Positions 1-7,810 of a stretch of 17,220 nt of DNA are shown here, one piece after another (within the stretch, counting starts at the first letter, position 1; each line of letters begins with the position of its first letter). The stretch is taken from positions 1 to 17,220 of the forward strand of contig CAZXBB010000144.1 of NCBI GenBank assembly GCA_964638815.1. The letters are read 5' to 3'. Source of the stretch: CAZXBB01 sp964638815. GTDB lineage: Bacteria; Planctomycetota; Phycisphaerae; Phycisphaerales; SM1A02. The notes below the pieces were generated by a model that saw only the letters and a program-made list of their open reading frames with translations, had not been told where the DNA came from and did no database searches. The translations under genes were made by a program, and so were the position numbers.

Positions 1-41
1 CCCGCCACGGTACGTCACCCGCGTGCTGAGGCGGAGCGCCG

Positions 42-779
42 TCAAGGCCCTGGTGCCTCCCGCGTCCACTGGTACTCGGCAAGCACGAGCGCTTTCGCCT
101 GCGTCGCCGACACCCGAGCCGGATCACGAAACACGAAGACCGGGCCGATGGACGTCGGGACCCGTTGCGTCCTGATCTCGAAGGCATCGGCGGCATGCCC
201 CAGCTCATCGAACAGCTCGTCACGCGCGAGGTCGTAGAGGTTCTCCGAGATGTCATCCACGGCGACGGCTCCCAATCGCACGAACTCACGCGCGGCGGAT
301 CTCGCGTCAAAGTCATGCACGCTGTGGATGTTCAGGTGTTCATACCCCGGCGGAGTGGTGGGTGCATCGTCATGTTTGCTCTTATCCCAGACGGTGCCCT
401 GCCATCCGGAAACGACACCGTTGTCTCCACACGCGGGACACTCCCAGATGATGTCATCACTCCCAGGCTCGATGGCTGCGACGATCGAGCCGGAGCATCG
501 TCGATTACGGGGGCGCCGGCGACAGCCGACCGCGAGCTGCTGTGGAGCGGGCCATGCCGCCGCGGTGATGCCCGTGACGATCGATCCAAGGTGGTTGGCG
601 AGGTTCCGCGCCGGGCCGGGCAGCTCGTCGGGCAGGCGCCCGTCCTCGTCGAGGTAATGCCTCAGGTTGGTGATCCACGTGTCGGCCATCAGACGAAGGC
701 GCTCCACTGTTCGCAACGCCGCACCATTCCAGCCTAGCATCCGGATGATGGCGCGTGTATACGACGCGCGGTTGTCCAC
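42..779 (-). CDS. Hypothetical protein with four-Cys zinc-ribbon-like module
   Basis: A 245-residue open frame on the minus strand, starting at a GTG; I cannot assign a function. Seen: a zinc-ribbon-like arrangement, C86-x8-C95 followed by C114-x2-C117 in CPACGDNG, with a Trp-rich surround (IIWEC, SGWQGTVWD). The part before it (MADTWITNLRHYLDEDG...GPARNLANHLG) looks like the helical lead-in I associate with a widespread uncharacterised family ending in a C-x2-CGD-x-GVI-x2-W motif; that is recollection, not a search result. The C-terminal half (about residues 145-245) is acidic, has no motif I recognise, and could be a separate domain. An ATG at 689 is a plausible alternative start and would give 215 residues beginning just before the conserved part; neither start has a convincing ribosome binding site. 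The gene lies 50 bp downstream of the hydrolase gene on the same strand. Confidence 0.65.
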   Translation of the reverse strand: MDNRASYTRAIIRMLGWNGAALRTVERLRLMADTWITNLRHYLDEDGRLPDELPGPARNLANHLGSIVTGITAAAWPAPQQLAVGCRRRPRNRRCSGSIVAAIEPGSDDIIWECPACGDNGVVSGWQGTVWDKSKHDDAPTTPPGYEHLNIHSVHDFDARSAAREFVRLGAVAVDDISENLYDLARDELFDELGHAADAFEIRTQRVPTSIGPVFVFRDPARVSATQAKALVLAEYQWTREAPGP

Positions 780-829
780 AACCGCATCTCGTTCCAGACC
801 GTGACGCCCTCATTCCTTCAGTGGGTGCG

Positions 830-1660
830 TCACTCTCGAATGAACGCGAGAAGGGCCGCGTTGATCACATCGGCGTGCGTCGTGCACATGCCGTGCGGGA
901 ACTTCTCGTAGACCTTGAGCGTCGGCCGCTTGAGGAGCTTCGCGGAGAGCAGCGCAGAATCGGCGATCGGCACGATTTGATCGTCGTCGCCGTGCATCAC
1001 GAGAGTCGGGACATCGATGGTCTTGAGGTCCTCGGTGAAATCGGTCTCGGAGAAGGCCTTGATGCCGTCATAGTGAGCCTTGGCGCTTCCCATCATGCCC
1101 TGACGCCACCAGTTCTGGATGATCGCCTCGGACGGCTTTGCGCCGGGCCGATTGAACCCGTAGAACGGGCCGCTCGGGAGGTCGCGATAGAACTGTGACC
1201 GATTGGCGGCGAGTTGTTGGCGCAAACCATCGAAAACCTCGACGGGCAATCCTCCGGGGTTGGCAGCGGTCTTCAGCATGATCGGCGGAACAGCCCCGAT
1301 GAGCACGAGCTTGGCAACGCGACCGTTGCCGTGCTTGAAGACATACCGCGTCGCCTGCCCACCACCGGTAGAGTGGCCGATATGGACGGCGTTGCGAAGG
1401 TCGAGATGCTCGACGACCGCGGCCGTATCTGCAGCGTAGTGGTCCATGTCGTGCCCTTCGCTCACCTGGCTTGAACGGCCGTGTCCGCGCCGGTCGTGGG
1501 CGATGACGCGGTAACCCTTCTGAAGAAAGAAGAGCATCTGGGTATCCCAGTCGTCCGCGCTGAGGGGCCAGCCGTGGTGGAAGACGAGGGGTTGTGCCGT
1601 CCTCGGGCCCCAGTCCTTGAAGGAGATCTGGACGCCATCTTTCGTCGTGACGCACTGCAT
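830..1660 (-). CDS. Alpha/beta hydrolase, non-heme chloroperoxidase-like
   Basis: A 276-residue alpha/beta-hydrolase-fold enzyme. Seen: an oxyanion-hole region HHGWPLSADDW near residue 28, HDRRGHGRS near 55-63, the nucleophile elbow GHSTGG with Ser97, an acid in HGDDDQIVP (D225-D227), and the catalytic His257 in FPHGM. This order and the W after the HHG motif are typical of the bacterial cofactor-free haloperoxidase/esterase group, whose natural role is usually ester or lactone hydrolysis; the substrate cannot be read from sequence. It has no signal peptide, so it is probably cytoplasmic. I chose the ATG at 1660 because AGGAG sits 8 bases upstream; a TTG two codons earlier would be too close to that site. 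The gene and its neighbour at 42-779 could be one transcription unit. Family call sure, precise activity not. Confidence 0.92.
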   Translation of the reverse strand: MQCVTTKDGVQISFKDWGPRTAQPLVFHHGWPLSADDWDTQMLFFLQKGYRVIAHDRRGHGRSSQVSEGHDMDHYAADTAAVVEHLDLRNAVHIGHSTGGGQATRYVFKHGNGRVAKLVLIGAVPPIMLKTAANPGGLPVEVFDGLRQQLAANRSQFYRDLPSGPFYGFNRPGAKPSEAIIQNWWRQGMMGSAKAHYDGIKAFSETDFTEDLKTIDVPTLVMHGDDDQIVPIADSALLSAKLLKRPTLKVYEKFPHGMCTTHADVINAALLAFIRE

Positions 1661-2307
1661 GGTCAATACTCCTGCATTCGAGGGTTCGGCGGCTTCGAAC
1701 CGCCCGGCGGCTGCCGGCGCATTGAACGGGAATCGGGCCGCCCTCCTGAGCGTGGGCCATGGACATGCCTGCCCGAAACAAACATTGCCGAGGCAGGTGC
1801 GCAGGATGATACGACCTGACCCGATGGAACCATGACCGATACCACGGCGGCCATTCAGGCCTGCCTGGATGGCAGACGCGTGCGTTGTCTATCCGGGAGG
1901 ATCTTGTTTCGGCGCCCGAGACGTCCGGATCGGTGCTCTCGACCACGGCTCTTCCCATGCTCGAGCCGATCGAGACGCTGCCGGAGGAGGAGCGCGCGCA
2001 CGTTTCCTTTCCGGTACACCGTGCTGCTCTCGGAGATCGACCTCCCCGGGCGCACAGATGGAACTGCGGTACGCCGCGAGCCGGTCTGGAGTGAACCGTC
2101 GAAGGCCGGGCGGCCACCCCGTACGCGCATCGCCGGCGATCGATCGCAACGCGTGCCATGACCGTCATCTGACGGACGAGCCGCTCAAGATGCGAAGTCA
2201 CGGAGCTTCCTGGACTGTCCGTCAGTCCGGGTTCAAGCGTGCTTCACCGCCGGGGGCGCGCACTCAGCGCGCACTCGGCCGAAACAGGCTTGTCGACAGC
2301 CCCCTCC
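1661..2307. other. Gene-poor interval between hydrolase and tRNA terminator
   Basis: About 650 bases contain no intact gene I can support. Several open frames of 60 to 150 codons cross it, but they are arginine- and proline-rich, overlap each other on both strands and lack start signals, as expected for chance frames in GC-rich DNA. The only structured content is the possible sigma-factor remnant described separately. No promoter, IS end or tRNA was recognised. Confidence 0.6.
1832..2095 (+). pseudogene. Possible eroded ECF-type RNA polymerase sigma factor
   Basis: Seen: an ATG at 1832 begins MTDTTAAIQACLDG; shifting frame gives ALSIREDLVSAPE, then PIETLPEEERAHVSF; another shift gives RYTVLLSEIDLPGRT. 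No single frame reads through as a normal protein. Inference: the fragments, in order, resemble an ECF sigma factor of the type abundant in Planctomycetota, in which a short helix with a GDxxxREELxxxA segment starts region 2 and a LPxEERxVFxLxYxxGLS segment starts region 4. Most of region 2 and the DNA-recognition helix would be deleted. The resemblance is by eye and rests on about 40 residues, so chance cannot be excluded. It is on the opposite strand to its neighbours. Confidence 0.3.
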
Positions 2308-2340
2308 AAAAACCATAAGCCCCTGCATTGCAGGGGCTTA
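2308..2340 (-). terminator. Intrinsic terminator of tRNA-Asp
   Basis: A perfect inverted repeat pairs TAAGCCCCTGCA (2316-2327) with TGCAGGGGCTTA (2329-2340). On the minus strand it is followed within three bases by a run of five T (complement of 2308-2312). It starts only five bases past the tRNA 3' end, so it fits a Rho-independent terminator for the single-tRNA transcript. Confidence 0.9.
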
Positions 2341-2345
2341 GGAAG

Positions 2346-2419
<74 letters not shown>

Positions 2420-2432
2420 AGTTGGGGTCAAC

Positions 2433-2460
2433 ACTCTATCTTCGGCCCGGGGGGTGTCAA
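2433..2460 (-). promoter_or_regulatory. Sigma-70-type promoter of tRNA-Asp
   Basis: On the minus strand a perfect -35 hexamer TTGACA (2455-2460) is followed after 16 bases by TAGAGT (2433-2438), which matches four of six positions of the -10 consensus. The -10 ends 13 bases before the tRNA 5' end, leaving a very short leader, as is common for tRNA genes. Confidence 0.7.
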
Positions 2461-2538
2461 GAATGAGGCCCCGATCGGGTCCGGTGCGGCGAGGGGACCC
2501 GCACGGTGGTCCCCGCCATGTGCCTCGGTCGCTCCCGG

Positions 2539-3618
2539 TCATGCCGCGCCCGCGCCCGCGCCCGCGCTGGCACCCGCGGCCGACGGGGGCGACTCCGCCA
2601 TCCGGCCGAGCTCGCCGCCCAGGAGGGCGCCGATGGTCCGCGTGTACTCGAACCGCTCCAGCAGGATCTTCACGATCGCGACCAGGGGCGTCGCCAGGAA
2701 CATCCCGACGATGCCCCAGATGATCCCGAAGAAGATCAGCGCCATGAGCACCGTCACCGGGTGGAGGTCGAGCGACTTGCCCATGATCTTCGGCTGGAGC
2801 AGGCTACCGACGACGAACTGGATCGCGGCCGGGATGGCGATCGCGGCGATGCGGGCGGGCACGCTCAGCTCCGGCGACAGCAGCACCACCGGGACCGGCA
2901 GCGCCGTCGCGATGAACGAGCCGAGGTTCGGTATGAAGTTCAGCAGGAACGCGAGGAAGCCGAACATCCACGCGAACGGAACTCCGAGCACCGCGAGCGT
3001 CGCGCCCACGAGGATCCCGGTGAACGTCGAGATGCCGACCATCGTCGTGACATAGCGCTTCGTCCGCGATTCGATCTCCTGGAGCACGCTGCCGCGCACG
3101 GCCTTCCTCGTTCGCCCGCCGAGCATGAACAGCGTGAAGATCAGGACGAGCATGCCGTTGGAGACGATGCTCATCACGCCGCTCACCGTCGCTCGCACCG
3201 CGCCGCCGGCGGATTTGCTGAGCTCCCCCAGCAGCGTGCCCGAGATGCCCGCCGACTCGAGCCCGAACCGCTCGAGCAGCGGCGACGCGGCGATGCGCTC
3301 GAGCATCTGCCGGATCTGGGCCTGGTACTCGTCCACGTGACTGCCGACCTCGCCGGCCGCGGCGGAGACGACCATCCCCACGAGAAAGAGCAGCACGCTC
3401 GCCAGCAGGATCGTCGTGACGAGCGCGACGCCGCGCGGCAGCCGCAGGTGCCGCACCTGGAGATCGATGAACGGGGCGAGACAGTACGTCAGCAGGATCG
3501 CGATGACGAATGGGAGCAGCACGGGGCTGAAGGTGTACAGCGCCGCCGACAGCGCCAGCGCCGTCAGGATCAGCATGCAGGCGGCCTGGATGCGGACTTC
3601 GACCGGGGCGATGGTCAT
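2539..3618 (-). CDS. AI-2E family transporter (PerM/YdiK-like membrane protein)
   Basis: A 359-residue polytopic membrane protein of the AI-2E transporter family (Pfam PF01594 type), a normal length for the family. Seen: paired N-terminal hydrophobic segments (about residues 10-45), a third segment near 63-88, then a soluble amphipathic stretch (about 90-140) containing EVGSHVDEYQAQIRQML. A hydrophobic C-terminal half follows, with the family signature regions FLLNFIPNLGSFIATALPVP and QFVVGSLLQPKIMGKSLDLHP. Members export quorum signals, act as Na+/H+ antiporters or have unknown substrates; nothing here decides between these. The last 15 residues are an Ala-Gly-Ser low-complexity tail. The ATG at 3618 has no clear ribosome binding site. 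It lies downstream of polA on the same strand, but 165 bp and a hairpin separate them. Confidence 0.93.
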   Translation of the reverse strand: MTIAPVEVRIQAACMLILTALALSAALYTFSPVLLPFVIAILLTYCLAPFIDLQVRHLRLPRGVALVTTILLASVLLFLVGMVVSAAAGEVGSHVDEYQAQIRQMLERIAASPLLERFGLESAGISGTLLGELSKSAGGAVRATVSGVMSIVSNGMLVLIFTLFMLGGRTRKAVRGSVLQEIESRTKRYVTTMVGISTFTGILVGATLAVLGVPFAWMFGFLAFLLNFIPNLGSFIATALPVPVVLLSPELSVPARIAAIAIPAAIQFVVGSLLQPKIMGKSLDLHPVTVLMALIFFGIIWGIVGMFLATPLVAIVKILLERFEYTRTIGALLGGELGRMAESPPSAAGASAGAGAGAA

Positions 3619-3757
3619 TGGCGGTTGATCGGCGAAGAGCGCGATCGAGCGTCAAGAAAGGGCGGTTCGGCCGGACACGAGCGTCGGGTTGCCGCGCTGC
3701 CCAGCCGTCGGCGCCTTTGTCGGGCGCATGCTCAGTTCGTCCGCCACCCTCCCCCGG

Positions 3758-3778
3758 CCCCTCCCTGGAAGGGAGGGG
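3758..3778. repeat. CCCTCCC/GGGAGGG palindrome after polA
   Basis: A perfect 9-bp inverted repeat, CCCCTCCCT and AGGGAGGGG with loop GGA, starts five bases past the polA stop codon. There is no T run, so it is not a classical intrinsic terminator. It may stabilise the 3' end of polA mRNA, act with Rho, or be one copy of a dispersed intergenic palindrome. A related core occurs at 13140-13162. Confidence 0.6.
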
Positions 3779-3783
3779 AGGTG

Positions 3784-6702
3784 TCACTTGGCGTCGATCC
3801 AGCTCGTCGAGCGCGCGGCGTCTGCGACCAGCGGCACCGACAGCTCCATCGCGCCTTCCATACGCTCGACCACGAACGCCTGGAGGTCGGCGGAGACGGC
3901 GACGGAGGCCTCGAACACCAGCTCGTCGTGGATCTGCAGCAGCATGCGGGCGTCGGGAAATCGCGCCGGGACACAGCGGTGGAGGTCGATCATCGCCACC
4001 TTGATGAGGTCCGCCGCGCTGCCCTGCACCACGGTGTTGATCGCCATGCGCTCGCCGAGCGCACGCTGCTGCGGATGCCGCGCCCTGATCTGCGGGATGT
4101 TGCGGCGGCGCTTCAGGATCGTCTCGACGTAGCCGTCTCGCTCCGCCTTGCCCACGCACTCCGCGAGGAACGCGTCGATCGCGGGGAAGCGCTTCTTGTA
4201 GTCCGAGATGATCCGCGTCGCCTCCTCGACGCTCGTGCCCGCGCCGAGCCGGCGGGCGAGCCCCCACGGCGTGATGCCGTAGACGATGCCGAAGTTCACC
4301 ATCTTCGCGCTGCCGCGCTGCGTCGCGGTCACCTCGTCCGGCGCGACGCCGTACACCTCGGCGGCGACGACCGTGTGAATGTCCATGCCGCTGCGGAACG
4401 CTTCGGCGAGACCCTCGTCGCCGGAGAGATGCGCGAGCAGACGCAACTCGATCTGCGAGTAGTCGGCGGTGATCAGCTCGTTGCCGGGCTCCGCCACGAA
4501 CGCCCGCCGGATCTCGCGCCCGATGTCCGTGCGGATCGGGATGTTCTGGAGGTTCGGATCCGAGGAGCTGAGCCGGCCCGTCGCCGCGACCGTCTGGTTG
4601 AAGCTGGCGTGCACGCGCCCCGTCTCGGGATGGATCTCGCCGGCGAGCGACACGAGATACGTGTTCACCAGCTTCGTAAGCTGCCGGTACTCGATGAGCA
4701 GCTCCGGCACCTTCGAGTCGACGTCGGGATCGAGCGTCAGCTTCTCGAGCACCTCGACGTCGGTGGACGGGCCCGTCTTGCCGCGCTTGAGGACCTTGAT
4801 GCCGAGCCCGGGCGGATCGTCGCCCGGCTTGTTGAAGAGCGCGACGGCGAGCTGCTTCGGCGAATCGGGGTTGAAGGGATGCGGGGCGGCGTGCGCGATC
4901 TCGTCGCGCAGCGCCTCGGTGCGCCCGGTGAGCTTCTCGCGCTGCCGCGCGAGCTCCTTCGGGTCGACGCGGATGCCGTTGTACTCGATCTCGGCGAGCA
5001 CCTCGACGAGCGGCATCTCGACGTCCGTGAAGAGGCCCCACAGGTCCATCGTCTCCAGCTCGGAACGGAAGACGTCGCGGAGACGCAGCGCGATGTCGGC
5101 GTCTTCGGCGGCATACGGCACTGCGTCGTCGAGCGGGACCGTGTCGAAGCCCTTCTCCCCCCTGCCGCGCCCGATGAGGTCGCGGAGCGACGTCGTCGTC
5201 AGGCCGAGGAGCGCGAGGGCGAGCACGTCGAGCCGGTGACTCGATCGCGTCGCGTCCACGACGTAGCTCGCGATCATCGTGTCGAAGAGCTCGCCGGCGA
5301 CACGCACGCCGTGCCGCCGGAAGACGTTGATGTCGTACTTGAGGTTGTGCCCGACCTTCGCGATCGTCGCGTCTTCCAGGAGGGGGCGCAGGGCGTCGAG
5401 GACGGTCGTCTCGTCGAGATGCGTCCCGGGCGCCGGTGAGCGGACGGGGATGTAGCACGCGGCGCCGGGGGCGGTCGCGATCGACACGCCGCACAGCCGC
5501 GCGCGCATCGGATGGACGGAGTCGGTCTCGGTATCGACCGCGCACGCCCCCGCCGCGCGGATCTCCGCGACGACATCGTCCAGTGCTTCCGCGGTGGTCA
5601 CCGCGCGATAGTTGCCGTTCGGCTCGCGGCGAACGCGCGCCGCCGCTCCGATCACCTCGGCGAAGAGGCCGTCGTCGAGCGCGTCCGGCGCCGCCGCCCG
5701 CGTGACGACCGGCGACGCGGCGGTCGCGGCGCCGCCGACGTTCGTTTCCCGGTTGCTTTCCCGGGAAGTCGCGGACGACGGCGTCCTTTCGTGCCGGTCG
5801 CCGCCCTTGCCTTCGACGAGCGCCCGCAGCGTGTCCTCGTGCTGCCCGAACGCCAGCTCGCGGAAGGCCGCGGAGAGATCCTCGTACGGCAGCCGCGTCG
5901 CATCGACGGCCGCCGACTCGAGATCGAACTCGACGTCCACGTCGTCCTTGAGCGTCACGAGCTGCCGGCTGAGCGCGAGCTGGTCGCGCGCCGCCTCGAT
6001 GTTCTCGCGTCGCTTGCCCGTGATCTCGTCGAGGTGGGCGAGCAGGTTGTCGAGCGAGCCGTACTGAAGGATCAGCTTCGCCGCCGTCTTCGGACCAATG
6101 CCGGCCACGCCCGGGATGTTGTCCACGTTGTCGCCCATGAGGGCGAGGATGTCGACGACGTGCGCGGGCTTCACGCCCTCGGTCCGGAAGATCTCCGCGG
6201 GCGTGACCTTCGTGTTCCTGTGCACGTCGAAGAGCTCGACGCCGTCGTCGAGCATCTGCGCGAGATCCTTGTCGCGCGAGACGACGCGTATGTGGAGATC
6301 GGGGTGCCCGGCGCGCAATCGCCTCACCAGCGTGGCGATGACGTCGTCCGCTTCGACGCCCTCGACGCCGACGACGGGCACGTGCATCGTGTCAAGCAGC
6401 GCGAGGCAGCGGTCGACCTGGGGTCCGAAGTCGTCGGGCGGTGACTCGCGGTGGGCCTTGTAGTCCGGGTAGAGCTGCGACCGGAAGGACTCGCGGTCGC
6501 CGCTCACGTCGATGGCGACCGCGAGGTAATCCGGCGCGTAGTCGCGCAGCAGCATGAGGAGCATGCCGACGAAGCCGTACGTCATGTTCGTCGGCTCGTG
6601 GGTGACGGGGCTCGTCATGCCCGTGCGGATGGCATAGTACGCGCGGAAGAACTGCGCATGGCCGTCGATCAGGTAGAGTATCTTGCGGTCCTTCTCGGCC
6701 AT
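3784..6702 (-). CDS. polA: DNA polymerase I
   Basis: A 972-residue DNA polymerase I for gap filling, Okazaki primer removal and repair. All three domains are present. The 5'-3' nuclease (about 1-300) has LIDGHAQFFRAYYA, VEADDVIA, SRDKDLAQ, GDNVDNIPG and the helix-hairpin-helix GIGPKTAAKL. A Ser/Thr/Ala-rich linker with SNRETN covers about residues 310-345. The 3'-5' exonuclease keeps its metal ligands: D390 and E392 in VDTETD, D457 in NLKYD, D536 in EDADIAL, so proofreading should be active. The polymerase domain has motif A ADYSQIELR (D747), O-helix motif B with R796, K800, F804 and Y808 in SAKMVNFGIVYG, and motif C QIHDE (D926). F804 is the E. coli F762 equivalent. I chose the ATG at 6702 (MAEKDRKILYLIDG) because it starts just before the nuclease core; the frame stays open upstream but runs antisense to the next gene. 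Confidence 0.98.
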   Translation of the reverse strand: MAEKDRKILYLIDGHAQFFRAYYAIRTGMTSPVTHEPTNMTYGFVGMLLMLLRDYAPDYLAVAIDVSGDRESFRSQLYPDYKAHRESPPDDFGPQVDRCLALLDTMHVPVVGVEGVEADDVIATLVRRLRAGHPDLHIRVVSRDKDLAQMLDDGVELFDVHRNTKVTPAEIFRTEGVKPAHVVDILALMGDNVDNIPGVAGIGPKTAAKLILQYGSLDNLLAHLDEITGKRRENIEAARDQLALSRQLVTLKDDVDVEFDLESAAVDATRLPYEDLSAAFRELAFGQHEDTLRALVEGKGGDRHERTPSSATSRESNRETNVGGAATAASPVVTRAAAPDALDDGLFAEVIGAAARVRREPNGNYRAVTTAEALDDVVAEIRAAGACAVDTETDSVHPMRARLCGVSIATAPGAACYIPVRSPAPGTHLDETTVLDALRPLLEDATIAKVGHNLKYDINVFRRHGVRVAGELFDTMIASYVVDATRSSHRLDVLALALLGLTTTSLRDLIGRGRGEKGFDTVPLDDAVPYAAEDADIALRLRDVFRSELETMDLWGLFTDVEMPLVEVLAEIEYNGIRVDPKELARQREKLTGRTEALRDEIAHAAPHPFNPDSPKQLAVALFNKPGDDPPGLGIKVLKRGKTGPSTDVEVLEKLTLDPDVDSKVPELLIEYRQLTKLVNTYLVSLAGEIHPETGRVHASFNQTVAATGRLSSSDPNLQNIPIRTDIGREIRRAFVAEPGNELITADYSQIELRLLAHLSGDEGLAEAFRSGMDIHTVVAAEVYGVAPDEVTATQRGSAKMVNFGIVYGITPWGLARRLGAGTSVEEATRIISDYKKRFPAIDAFLAECVGKAERDGYVETILKRRRNIPQIRARHPQQRALGERMAINTVVQGSAADLIKVAMIDLHRCVPARFPDARMLLQIHDELVFEASVAVSADLQAFVVERMEGAMELSVPLVADAARSTSWIDAK

Positions 6703-6720
6703 CGGTGAGATGGTAGCGGC

Positions 6721-6744
6721 GGAGCGGCGGAGCGACGGAGCGGC
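6721..6744. repeat. Three 8-bp direct repeats in polA divergent gap
   Basis: Three consecutive octamers, GGAGCGGC, GGAGCGAC and GGAGCGGC, lie in the 51-bp space between the start codons of polA and the gene at 6754. No clear -35 or -10 hexamers were seen in this space. It may be a slippage-derived micro-repeat or may bear regulator contacts. Confidence 0.5.
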
Positions 6745-6753
6745 GAAGGCAGG

Positions 6754-7647
6754 ATGAGCGAACGACCGGACGAGATCGCCGACGACGCCGAACGATCGGA
6801 ATCGGCCCGGCCCGCCGCGCGCGTCGTCTACCGCGACGCCGAAGAGTTCAAGAAGGCGCTCGATGCGGCGTCGGAGTCGATCGCGAAATCGGCCGGTCCG
6901 GACATCGTCGGGCACGTCGTCTGGTGGGGGTTGCTCGCGCTCCTGGCGTTCATCTACACCGCCCAGTGGACGATCGGCTGGGACATCCGCCACGAGCTCA
7001 TCCCCGGTTTCGATCTGGTCAAGCCGGTGTGGGTCCTGATTGTCGGCATCTTCCTGCTCCACATGGTGGAGACGCGGAACCGGCACGGCGCGATTCTCAG
7101 GAAGCGTCTCTGCCTCAAGTGCGGGATGTCGCTCCAGGCGACGGCAGTCGACGACGCGGGGGACGGCGTCTGCCCGAACTGCGCCCGCGCATTCAACCTC
7201 GGCGAGTACCGGCGACCGGAGGAGAACCGCGGCCGCCACTTCGGCGGCTACCTCGACGCCGATCACTTCGACAAGGCCATCTACGGCGCAGCCGAGCAGA
7301 TCAACACGACGCGGGCGACGGGATTCGAGGCGGAGCTCATGGGCTGGCTGTGGATCGCCCTCGGCGTCGCGTTCGGGACGGCGGTCGTTCTCGACTGGGA
7401 CGTCCTCGGGTTCCTGCCCGGGTGGTTCCCCGTGTACGGCGCCTGGTTCGTCGCGATGTTCGTCTGGAGCTGGGTGTACGCGTCGCGCATGAAGCGGCTC
7501 AAGCCGCGGATCGTCGACGAGCGTCTCTGCATGAACTGCGGCTTCTGCCTGCTGGGGACGCCCACGGACGACGACGGGTTCGGCCGATGCCCCGAGTGCG
7601 GCGAGGGGTTCGTGCCTGGGCAGTATGAGCGGCCGGAGGCGAACTGA
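6754..7647 (+). CDS. Internally duplicated membrane protein with CxxC zinc-ribbon-like domains
   Basis: A 297-residue protein I cannot name. Seen: two homologous halves. Residues about 26-153 start YRDAEEFKKALDAASESI, have two hydrophobic segments (about 52-70 and 91-105), then C120-x2-C123 and C140-x2-C143, and end FNLGEYRRPEE. Residues about 166-297 start YLDADHFDKAIYGAAEQI, have two hydrophobic segments (about 197-213 and 224-243), then C259-x2-C262 and C279-x2-C282, and end FVPGQYERPEAN. Each half thus has two membrane spans plus a four-Cys ribbon that could bind zinc. The style (CGMSLQ..., CGFCLLG... followed by CPxC) resembles small zinc-ribbon proteins common in Planctomycetota. An AGG-containing purine stretch directly precedes the ATG. 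It is divergent from polA and convergent with ccoS, with only 19 bp to its stop. Confidence 0.88.
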   Translation: MSERPDEIADDAERSESARPAARVVYRDAEEFKKALDAASESIAKSAGPDIVGHVVWWGLLALLAFIYTAQWTIGWDIRHELIPGFDLVKPVWVLIVGIFLLHMVETRNRHGAILRKRLCLKCGMSLQATAVDDAGDGVCPNCARAFNLGEYRRPEENRGRHFGGYLDADHFDKAIYGAAEQINTTRATGFEAELMGWLWIALGVAFGTAVVLDWDVLGFLPGWFPVYGAWFVAMFVWSWVYASRMKRLKPRIVDERLCMNCGFCLLGTPTDDDGFGRCPECGEGFVPGQYERPEAN

Positions 7648-7666
7648 CTCAGGCAGACGCTTCGTG

Positions 7667-7810
7667 CTACTCCTCGTCGTCGTGCAGCATGCGCATCGCC
7701 GGCGTCTCGAGATCGTCGAACTGCCCGGAGCGTGTCGCCCAAACGAATGCGGCCACCGCGACGGCGGCGATGACGAGGGCGAGCGGCAGCACGACGAAGA
7801 GCACCGACAT
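7667..7810 (-). CDS. ccoS: CcoS, cbb3-type cytochrome oxidase assembly protein
   Basis: A 47-residue protein beginning MSVLFVVLPLALVIAAVAVA. Seen: one membrane span (about residues 3-24) followed by FVWATRSGQFDDLETPAMRML and an acidic tail HDDEE. The W-x5-QFDDLE-P-x-RML pattern is the hallmark of CcoS, a small inner-membrane factor needed to put heme b3 and CuB cofactors into the cbb3 oxidase. Its ATG shares one base with the ccoI stop (TGATG), so translation is probably coupled. It is the last gene of the oxidase locus. Confidence 0.95.
   Translation of the reverse strand: MSVLFVVLPLALVIAAVAVAAFVWATRSGQFDDLETPAMRMLHDDEE

Noticed and set aside
26..36. Short match to the tRNA-Asp 3' end (GAGGCGGA) as an att duplicate
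   Set aside because: Only eight bases match, which is expected by chance in this GC-rich sequence.
2461..2538. Alternative hairpins GTGCGG/CCGCAC and GGGGAC/GTCCCC after the AI-2E transporter, considered as a terminator or attenuator
   Set aside because: Stems are six base pairs with long loops and no T run, which is weak evidence in DNA of this composition.
2506..5439. A 977-codon open frame on the plus strand antisense to the AI-2E transporter and polA
   Set aside because: Its translation is dominated by Arg, Asp, Glu, His and Ala with no recognisable domain, and it lies opposite two genes with clear family motifs. Long antisense frames are expected in GC-rich coding DNA.
6703..7266. Extension of polA upstream of the ATG at 6702
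   Set aside because: The frame stays open but is antisense to a real plus-strand gene, and the DNA polymerase I fold starts right at MAEKDRKILYLIDG.
7648..7666. Terminator between the convergent ends of ccoS and the gene at 6754
   Set aside because: The 19-bp gap has no inverted repeat or T run on either strand.
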